A stretch of 64,000 bases of DNA from positions 21,869,175 to 21,933,174 of the forward strand of contig NC_135560.1 of assembly GCF_964340395.1 (NCBI RefSeq). The letters run 5' to 3'. Under the pieces are notes generated by a model. The model saw nothing but the letters and a program-made list of their open reading frames with translations, ran no database searches and had not been told where the DNA came from. Positions 27,844 through 39,251 of this stretch are shown piece after piece (position 1 is the stretch's first letter; the number at the start of each line of letters is the position of its first letter). This DNA is from Glandiceps talaboti. Lineage: Eukaryota; Hemichordata; Enteropneusta; Spengelidae. A program made the position numbers and the translations under genes.

Positions 27844-30800
27844 GAACATTGTTTTCATTATACTTCGGATATCGTAAATAAAAATGTGAAAGTATTATTA
27901 TAATTTGCATAAGTTTGTCATTTTGTTTCCTATCAGAATAAAGCCTAATATTGAGATTTCACATATTAATATAAGACAATGTATACTGACCATAACTTAC
28001 CTGTCATCTTTGATAAACTAACGATATTTCTTGATTGTATATTTTATTTGCAAGGATACGGATTTTGAAAATAAAGATTTTTATGTAGTGGTTGTCATTT
28101 ACCCGGATGATAGTCCATGTCGTGATAAAGATTCTAAATCGCTACCAAACGGTAAGAACTAAGGCCTAACAGAAAAAATTGTGTGGTTCAGATAACACTC
28201 AATTTTAGAATGGGTGGGGTGGGTGGATTTTTTACCTTATTTTTTTTATGTATTTTCTTTTCGTATATGAGTCTCTAGTTCAGATAGTTATTATGTTTTC
28301 CGTTGTTTTCCATATGGTCTCTGTGTTATTGGTTTCTTCTCATCAGATGTACAGCCATTACAAATTGGAGGAACAGTTTTATATTGTCTTTTTAACTTGA
28401 TGTCAGTTTCCGCATCCACTATTTCTTGCGAGACTTCACAATTTTGGCCATTTTATTATTTTTTTCTCGAATACGTAGAAAAGTTTAGATTCGGAGTGAA
28501 AAACTAGGAGGGATCGGGTAACCGGAACCAAACAATTTTTTAGGCCTTACCTTACAATCATAATATTATTAAATTTGTCGTTATTGTGACTTTTATGACG
28601 GGTTTGGTAAATGGTGTGTATCAGGGCAATTTCTGTATAATATATGCTTCGAACAAAAAAAAATGGTAGAGTTATTACCATTCGTCAGTTTGCACTATTA
28701 AAAAGTTACATTGCTGTGCCCTGACTGTAATAAATGAGTTTTATCACCCGTAGTTTGGGGAGACGTCTCCCAAAGCATTTGTTGTGACATATGTATCGCA
28801 GGTTGTGGTGGGTCTCCCGTAGTACGGGTTGGTACATATGTGCCTTAGATGGGTACATCTCCCATAGTACGGGTTGGTACATATGTGCCTTAGATGGGAT
28901 ACATCTCTCAAAGTATGGGTTGTACATGTGTACCGTAGGTTGGACCAGGTCTCCCATAGTATGGGTTGGTAGATATGTACCGAAGATGGAGTACATCTCC
29001 CATAGTATGGGTTGGTACATATGTACCGTAGGTTAGGGGTAGATCTTCCATAGTATGGTGTGGTACATATGTACCGTAGATTGGGGGTAGGTCTTCCATA
29101 GTATGGGTTGGTACATATGTACCGTAGATGGGGTACATCTCCCATAGTATGGGTTGGTACATATGTATCGTAGTTTTGATCCCCCTGTTTATATAGACAT
29201 TTGATCCTTAAATGTTTGACCTATCTCTTTGCATGTACATACGCCATTTGACCCCTACATTTAGGCCATATAGTTTTCAGGTTGTTGGTTTAAAAAATTG
29301 AGGCCATATCAGGTCCGGGGTGTCAGGTTCAGTCGTATCTTGAAGTCGTGCTTCAGAGACCCAGCAGTGAAAGGACCAAAGAGTTGCCTGGAAGTTCTTT
29401 CATTTGATTGACAGAAATTTAAATGTAGACTTTTGATCCCTAAATTTCTGCAGAAATGTAAACTGACAAGTCGTCCTTTTAGAACCTTTATGACTAGCAC
29501 AGTCAAATCTTGTGTCATTATCTTGTAATGTGTTCAAAGTAAAGTCTTGTCACACAGTATAGTATAATTGAAAGACAATTAAACAATAGTGGTCACACCT
29601 GCATGATTGACACAGTGATTGTAAATCATATTTTTGTTTGGGTATTTACCTCAGTCATTCTGATCTACCACCTACCCTTACCCTAACGATTAAACTTTGC
29701 TTGAATACAATGTATGGATGTGTTAATTGTACACTTGCTATTATTAACTCAACCTGTTGTCAATGTACAGTACCGAGTTCAAGTAAGGAAAGGATGAAGA
29801 CAATGGATATTAACATAAAAAGGTCATTACCTGGTAAGTGCATCTAGTAGACTCTTACTTTGAGACATTAATATTTTTAATTCAGAAACAATTAGCGAAC
29901 TGAACTACTAGTACTAGAACACTCTACCTGTACGTACGTACGTACGTACGTACGTATGCATGTATTAGAAGGGCGAGGCGACATATAGGTATCATATTTA
30001 ATGCTATGACAAATTGTTTTCATACAGCCGTTAGAGATTGGCTTAGATCGTGTCACGTGGTATGATTAGTGATCCATAGTGACCTCAATTTGCATATACC
30101 AGGGCACTAGTCAGATTCCATTTTCCTTAGGGCACTATTCATGAGGCAAACTAGTCCCACCAGTAATTTGTTTTGATTATTGGAAGAGTATGTGCCCGAG
30201 AATATGATGTGTTGTAAAAGACTTATTGCCTGGCCTTATTTGGGCACTAGTAGACGTCATATTACCCCCCATGCTGTTATGGAGCAGTTATTAACCTCTC
30301 TTTAACCTCGATCATAGTTGCTGTATAACAGTAAGGCCAAAAAAAAAATATGTCTGGTTCTGGTCAGCGCGCGCGTGCCCTGAATACCCCCGCGTCGATC
30401 CTTTTTTTTCCGATAATTTTTGCTTTCCCGTTCCTTATTTACAATTCCCCGTCGATCAACACTGTATGCAAGGCTAGCGGAAAAAATTTAACTCGTGTGA
30501 TGGCGCACTTCTATTTGGTAACGGGTACCCTTTTCTTCTAGTACTGTTGCATACCCATAATCCCCCGTACGATATGTGTACGTAATATGTACGATGAGCG
30601 TGGTTGATGGGAATCACGGGAAATAGTGTGTTCACTGTGCTAGGTGGTAAACCGCTCACATGTTTCGAAAATGTCAGAAGTTTGAGTACGTCGTGAGCAA
30701 TCGAAATGTTGATATCAATTCAGCTGACTTTCGAGGTGTTCTTAGTTCTGGTGATCGTTTCGTTCTGCCTTCTGAATACAAAGATTTTCCTGTAGCGTAA

Positions 30801-32016
30801 GCAGTTAGCTCTGGATGTATGCGCTACGATGTTCGACACGTCTTTCCATCTGCGATGAGTTGGAAAGACGTGTCAAACATCGTACCGTATACAGACTGCG
30901 TAGCAGACTGATGATGGACGGTGCTCGAAAGAAAACACTGCCTCCTCTACGTCCGTTGGACAGACCTATTTCTCGTTATTTAACGTTGCAAGTTGCACTA
31001 TGACATTATACAGTGGTTGCAAGGCAAGACTCATTATCTTGGATGGGATTATAACTGCAAATCGGGATTATAACTGCAAATCACTGGGCGATAAGATAAA
31101 TTTGTAAATGTGACTAGTGATGCCCTGATGGATGATTGATCCGCATCGTATAAAACTTGCCATACAACAGTGCCAACTTCCAGAGTTGTATGACATCTTC
31201 CGAGAGCATGTAAAGTGTCAAAAATGTGTATTTACTAATTTGCCAAAAAAAAAAAAAATTAGGAAAAAAAAAAAAAAAACGCGCGTCGTCGCACCACTTT
31301 AGAAAGTTTACCCTGACCAGAACCAGATTTTTATTTTTTTTTGGCCTAATGGACGTCCACTAGTGCCCTCATAGCCCAGCAATAAGTGTATACAATATTT
31401 AAATAAATGTGAAAATATCGTTTAATTAATTCATTTTTGATCATTACATTTGACATTAATAGTAAACGAGTACTGGAAGCCTATAGTCACAGTTGCTGCA
31501 ATCTTTACCTTTATGTACGCTATTGTTCCAATTATGCTGATACATAATTGCCGGTAGGTAGATTTCTATACACATATATTTTTAAAATTAGCCAATGCAA
31601 AAACACAACCTTTTATTTCGCCTCACTACGGACATTATTGTCTAATTTATGAATCATTAACAGTTGACAGTCGCGGTCCCAAAGCATAAAGAAAAGTAGC
31701 TAAGGTAAAAAATAGTCTCGCCATTTAAAAATAAAATAAAATTGTGTTCTTGTAGAATTTGATGTCATTGAAAGCAGTGCCAAGCAGCGACGTTCATTTT
31801 TCACATTTTTATAACCAGTGTGTTGCGGTCGTATCCAGACAAAGTTTGAAGATAATCTTTTTCTAAAATGAAAGTAATTTAACCATCTACTTGACAATGT
31901 TTGGAAATATTGGTTTGGCTGGAACTTGCCTTGAACATATTGTTTGCTACTTCTTCAACTACTGCTAGTAGTAGTACTACTACTACTACTACTACTACCA
32001 CTACTGCTACTACTAG

Positions 32017-32079
<63 letters not shown>

Positions 32080-32150
32080 CACTACTACTACTACTACTAA
32101 TGCTGCTACAACTACTACTACTACTAGTACCACCACCACCACCACGACCA

Positions 32151-32204
<54 letters not shown>

Positions 32205-32229
32205 GTACTACTACTACTACTACTACTAG

Positions 32230-32295
<66 letters not shown>

Positions 32296-32819
32296 AATGT
32301 TAACTTTGCATGTTGCTCTTTGTTCCAACAATGAGGTTGAGGAGGAATAGAGATTATGGGGACGGTACCGATGGTAAGTTTGACATCATTATTGTATACA
32401 ATGCATTCTCAAGCTATCACGTGACGATAAGTTTGACATCGTATGTATGTATGTATGTATGTATGTATGTATGTATGTATGTATGTATGTATGTATGTAT
32501 ACATGTATGTATGTATGTATGTATGTATGTAACTTAACACTGAGTTTCTATATATAAATAATTTCATGAACCATACAATTCTAACCCAAATATTTCGAAG
32601 AGACTGAGCTCCTCTTCATCGGTGGGTCTCCAGTTCTGTCAAACCTTGACTTGTTTGACAGAACTGGAGACCCACCGATGAAGAGGAGCTCAGTCTCTTC
32701 GAAATATTTGGGTTAGAATTGTATGGTTCATGAAATTATTTATGTATGTATGTATGTATACATGTATGTATGTATGTATGTATGTAACATGTATGTATGT
32801 ATGTATGTATGTATGTATG

Positions 32820-32853
<34 letters not shown>

Positions 32854-33625
32854 TGTATTTATTTATGTATATATTTATGTATGTATGTATGTATTTATGT
32901 ATGTATGTATGTATGTATGTATGTATGTATGTATGTATGTATGTATGTATGTATGTATGTATGTATGTATGTATGTATGTATGTATGTATTTCTGTGTGT
33001 ATTTCTGTGTGAGTTCCTTTTGTTAGTGCTATCAGTGAATTTAATTTAGCCTTATAGCAAGTCAAAGTTGTTAGTAAACATTGTCGAATTTGACAGTTCT
33101 TAGGATATATTGCCTGACCATATATAGGAGGTAGGATACAAGATATTCCACTTTGATGATAATCTTCCAAATATCGTATAAAATATCATAGTTATCATAT
33201 ATACATTTTCTTCGTTAAAGGTGAAGTTGACAATCGGGCAGACATTGCTGATTCTAATCCTCCTGAAGTTGAGGTAAAAGACTACATTTCTTAGCATTTG
33301 TTGAATAAGCGAAGCAAATGTTTTCTTCAAGTATTTGTCATATTTACAATCCCTGAATCATGTATAGCTACCATTACTTATTCATCTTTAGCCAAAAAAG
33401 ATAAGCATCTCTGCTAGATTATTACAATATTAATGATCACGAGACATACATTCGTCATGGTGCTGCATATCAATTCTTAAAGGGTGACAAGATTTGGTGT
33501 AAAACTTGCATCATTTGTACAGTACAGGCACTTAATTTGAATATCTTTTCATCTGTTATCAGAACTGACCTTTCTGTTGGTATCTTTATATTCGAACCTG
33601 ACCTTTACCTTCCTCGTCAAAATCC

Positions 33626-33665
<40 letters not shown>

Positions 33666-34728
33666 TATATTTCAGCTGTCACTTATTAAAGCATGCCTTG
33701 TTACTGTTTCTTAGTCACAATTATCCTCTAAAATGTTATTGATAATTAATTATTATCGACAATTTTGTTTCTGCAGGACAATCTCACTAAATTTGCTCAA
33801 ACGCCTCGTGAGACGTTGAAAAAGAAATTTAGATTATACTACTGGAATTTACTGCCCATCGCCATCTTATATGCTCTGCCTGTCATTCAGCTGGTTTTAA
33901 CGCATCAGTTGGTAAGTCTACATATAATGTTAATCTACATATTGTCACCATCACAGGTGTATACCTTCAATTCACAGCTGTACAAATTGTGTTCACAAGT
34001 GTATACATAGAAGGGCATAATGGTACGGAATGTCATACATGTAACTATCCGCAAACTAAATTATCCTGTATTTGTGTATATTCAAGGAAAATTGTCTTAC
34101 TATACCGAGAAATTGGGATATAAAAGACATTTCTATTCAATTACCAGTCTATGGGCACGTCGAAAAACACATAAACATGTCTATCAAATATGTCAATCAA
34201 ATATCAAATCAACTGGCAAACAATTATATTCGACATTTTTTGATAATTAATATTGCTAATTGTTAAATAATGCAAAGGATATACCCTACTTAACACAAGC
34301 TTATTGACTTGGAATACTACACCAAGCGTGTGGACAATTGCAGGATTATCATACATAATATTATGTGATTGCAAAGATGACTAAACATTCAGAGTGTTTG
34401 AATATGGATTCCGAAGGAGTGTTTGAATATGGATTCCGAAGGGAACATATTATCATTATACAATGTAAAGGTTGAACAAGCCCAGACATGCACATCACGA
34501 TCATTTTCACTGAAATATACATTATATTGAAATGTCCCCAGCAATATTTGTTTTGTGTTCTTTTTTAGGAATTCAACAAAAGTGGGGAACAAGACGTGTG
34601 TTATTTCAACTTTCTTTGTGCCAATCCACTTGGTCCACTCAGGTTAAGTTTATTATATGATAAAACCCAAACCCCTACCTGACTTATCTTCAATCGAATA
34701 TGTGTGTGTGTGTATGTACGTATGTATG

Positions 34729-34761
<33 letters not shown>

Positions 34762-36920
34762 CTGTCTGTCTGTGTGTGTCTGTGTGTGTGTGTGTGCGTG
34801 CGTATGTGTGTTACACTATAATCTTTAGGGGGTGGGGATAATGATTGGTGGCTGGTCAATTGATACAGATATTGAGATATGATTTATATCTATGGAGTTT
34901 TGAAAGCCGAAGGCACGATTTTTTTGTGGTACTACATGAAGCTCTAGCGACTGACGAATATTTCCTGAGCCCACTTGCTATGTAGTACATACATCAATTT
35001 TGTTCATTCTGCTGTTTTCAGCTCTTTCAATAACGTCTTCAGCAACGTTGGCTATGTTATGCTTGGTATTCTGTTCCTGATTGTCGTGGGAATAGAGGAT
35101 TATCATCATCGACAAGGAGGTGTAGACAAGGTAAATAGAACAGCTATTCCAAGATGTCATACTGTACAATTAAGATAGTGATTGTTTTCGAATGATACTC
35201 TAATATAGCTATGGTGGTGCGTTGAAGGGAGTCTTCCTACTCCATGGTTACGCATACCCTTTTTATTAAAACACAGCCCGTATCAAAAGTTATTAAATGC
35301 CCCTTCTCCCTAAGACCCACATTTGCTCTGTTTACTCCTTCGTTTTTGTCCGTCAGCCTGATGCAAAGAGTCTAAATCGCATGTACGGGACATGCATTAT
35401 TGTCGTAGCCATGACATGTCGAGGTACTTTCAATTCGTAACTCCATTAATGTGCACGTGAACCTGTATTTCTACTTGTGATGGCTTTCGTTCAGTTTATA
35501 AATTGACAGAAATCACTGGAAACATGTATGCCAAATCTCTATTTTACACAATTTCGAATGTGTCAAAATGTATTGAGATTTCTCGGTGTTGTCAATGAAT
35601 ACTTGTTTATATATAGTACTGTGGTTTAAAAATTACTATAGAATGAATATTTGTTGTTTCAGAACTATGGTGTACCAAAACATTTCGGATTGTTATATGC
35701 TATTGGAATAGCTTTAATTATGGAAGGGGTTTGCAGTGGATGTTATCATGTCTGTCCATCTTACTCTAACTTTCAATTTGGTAAGTACGCCACAAGTGAT
35801 ACTTTCTACAATGCGAAACTTCGAAGCAACGTTTGGTCTTGAAAATACATATGATGAAACGAAATTTTTCAAGGGGTCACGAGCAAAAAAACCACCACAT
35901 GTCGAAAGGTACATGAAACGAACAGTGATACCATAGGTAAGAGAACAAATATTCCGAAGAACCAATTTTATTCAGTGCTGCTTGATGCTGTATACATATT
36001 AAGCTTACTTTAACAATTTTCTAAACAATGCATGTAAAGACAGCTCATTAAAATATTAGGCAAATTTAAATATTTAATATGTGACAAATCGATGAAATTC
36101 CGATTTTCAATGATGTTTGCGAAAGTAAGCATGATATAACTAACCATAGTGATGATTCCATAATAATACCACGATCTCTTCGAAAACACTAGTTTACTTT
36201 ATGTCGACCTTCAAGGTCAAAGGTCAACTATCAAACCAAGCTTCTATCGCTTCTATCGCTATCATTTAATGAACCCGATCCTGGCGTTATAGGCGTCGTG
36301 CTGAATTTCGTTCTTGTAGCAGATGTAGTGTAAGAAAGTAGCATGGGTTTACCGGATCCTACAAGATTAGTTTCACTCTTCAAAGTATACCTCAAGTACC
36401 TTCATAAAGGTACATTGAAGCAGTTTTGAACTGTGCTTTTCATGAAAACCTGTTCCCTTTGCAGATACATCATTCATGTACACTATCTGTGGTCTTCTGA
36501 TATTGAAATTGTATCAAAATAGACACCCAGACGTCCTTGCACATTCCCATGTCTCCTACCTGTGCTTGACCTTTGTCATTTGCATTGCGCTGATTGGAGT
36601 GGTGAGTATATTTTTTATCAGTCTTTGAATGCGTTTCTCCGAATAAAACTTGTTCAAATTTACACAATTATGCATGGAATGGTCTTGCTCTGACGGTACT
36701 GCGGTCGGTCGAAGAGATTTCTGTTTATTCCAAATGTATTGTACCTTAGAAACTAAATACAATATTCCATAGCTTTTGACACATGATATAATATATCGTA
36801 TCTGTGAAATATTTACATAAGCCTTAGAACTTGTTGAGGGCCTTGACCTTGGTCCTACAGGTTGCTGAGGGTCAAAAAGCAAGCAATTCTCTGGTAGGGA
36901 GTTTCAAGTTTTCGACACAA

Positions 36921-36971
<51 letters not shown>

Positions 36972-38306
36972 CATGCATACATACATACATACATACATAC
37001 ATACATACATACATACATACATACATACATACATACATACATACATACATACATACATACATACATACATACATACATACATACATACATACATACATAC
37101 ATACATACATACATACATACATACATACAACAATTGTGTCTCTTTGCGCGGTGGCTTTCATTTTCGAACTTGGTGATAAACAACGAATGTCTTCCATGCA
37201 GATAAGACTATCATAGGGCTAAGCTTGTGTGCACCAACTGGTACGATGTTACACAAGAATGTGTTCAGTCTTCGGCCAGATACAAGCACCCTTTATCAAT
37301 TACACATGGGAGGGTATATATTTTAATTTCAATTCATTCATATAAGGTGATGTCATAGTTATAAATAAATCTGGTTTTGATTCGACGGTGGGTGATCTAT
37401 ATGATGAGACCTGCCTCATACAGACAAATCATGAGAATAATGCAAAGTGATGTCGAAAGATATATTGATTTATTGACACTTTTGATCTGTACTATCACGA
37501 TTCATGTTAGATACTGTTTTTCATATTTGTTATTCCAGGTGACTGGTAACCTAGCTATGTGGATTTGCACGGCTGTTATATATATTATTGTTTGTGTCAT
37601 TTTAAGCTTCAAGATATATTTCGTGTTCGAGATGGGTAAGTAATCAAGTCACTCTAAAGTAATGTGTTCAGTTCCTGAACACATGTTAGAACACTTAATT
37701 GTAACAGATTTTGAACGCCGTATATGTGTTCAAAAAATAAAATACTATCTAGAACGTGTTCAGATTTAGAATGCATGTGTTCAGATTTAGAACAGTTTTT
37801 ATTTTTGAACGCATAACATATGTTCAAAATCTTATAAACTAGAACACTGTTGACGCATCAGAACACTGTAACAGTTTTTGAACACAAAGTAAGTGTTCAG
37901 AACAAGCAACTAGAACACATGCATTCTAGATCTGTGTTTTATGTTTGGACACACACGACGCTAAACTGAACACATGGGACGCGTCCAAAGCGTCCAAATC
38001 TTTAGAGTGATAATGATGGGTTCTTTTCGTTGCAGTGCCATAGCTATATTACAAGTGCTATGTCGTAGAATGAGTACACATCTACTACTGTTGGATGATA
38101 ACAAGCTTCCCAGTGCTCTAAGTTCATTCATAGATATGACGAGTCAATACTTTACAATACTTGTCGAAATACTAGAATGATAGTTTCATTGATTTCAAAA
38201 ACGGCAATTAAGCTTTCTAATAATATTTATTTACCAGAAGTCGAAAAGAAAACTAAACGTATATATCAAGGCTAAAGTAAGGAAATAAACATATTGGTAA
38301 TAAACA

Positions 38307-38341
<35 letters not shown>

Positions 38342-39162
38342 TAATTAATAAAGCAAATAATATTTACAACTTCAAACATTAAATTTAAATACAGTTTTAA
38401 GAACTTGCTTAGGTTGTACAGTACATGTCCTCCAAAGAAAAGGATAATACAGCGTGATAATAGCTTGGAGTGCATGATAACTTGGGAGTTCACAAACGTA
38501 ATAAATGTTGCTAACTGTGGTCGCCTGCATGCCCTAGTCAAGGCCTGCTCTATTTCAGCTTAACCATGACTTCATTTTATTTTCCAGATTGGAAACTCCC
38601 AGGAAGAGTTCTCACAGTCATACGGAATGATTTTTGCCGTCGAAGGCCGAAATATACTGTAAATATAACTCTCTTTATCAATGTCTTGGATATCCTCTAG
38701 ACAATACTTTCACGTATTTAGTTCTCCTATGTGTATTGTCCACAAACAATCTAAACTTTCTTCGGGTTTGTGCATGGCATGAATTTTTACCATGTTTCTT
38801 TTCTATGTATCTTAAAATGTCCAAACTTGGGACTTATTTGCTTAGACATATATTAGAGCCAAAAGAACAAGTATGAAATGTCACCTCCTGTATAATATTT
38901 CCTAATGTTTTTCCTGCACTCTTATCATCTTAAGAAGAATGTAACCTTTGCCCTAATATTTTGATTATTTTCATAAAAGCATCGTTTCGTACTGATTATT
39001 ATTGGTAACCTACTGAATTGGAGCCTGTAAGTATCTTGTAATTGTTCTCTATTCAAAAGTTTTGTGATTTTTTTAAAGTCCAAGCCATCTAACGAATGGT
39101 CATGAATTTGTAGATCATACTGGCTGTAAACTAAAACGGAAGCGGATAATGTGTGCATTGAG

Positions 39163-39251
<89 letters not shown>

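Noticed and set aside
28706-29162. Minus-strand repeat protein ([16 protein letters not shown] units)
   Set aside because: Produced by the minisatellite; overlapping frames give equally regular peptides, and the units have lengths that break the frame.
31879-32350. Poly-Thr / poly-Val / poly-Leu frames of about 120-150 codons
   Set aside because: A (TAC)n tract translated in different frames; no start context, domain or splice support.
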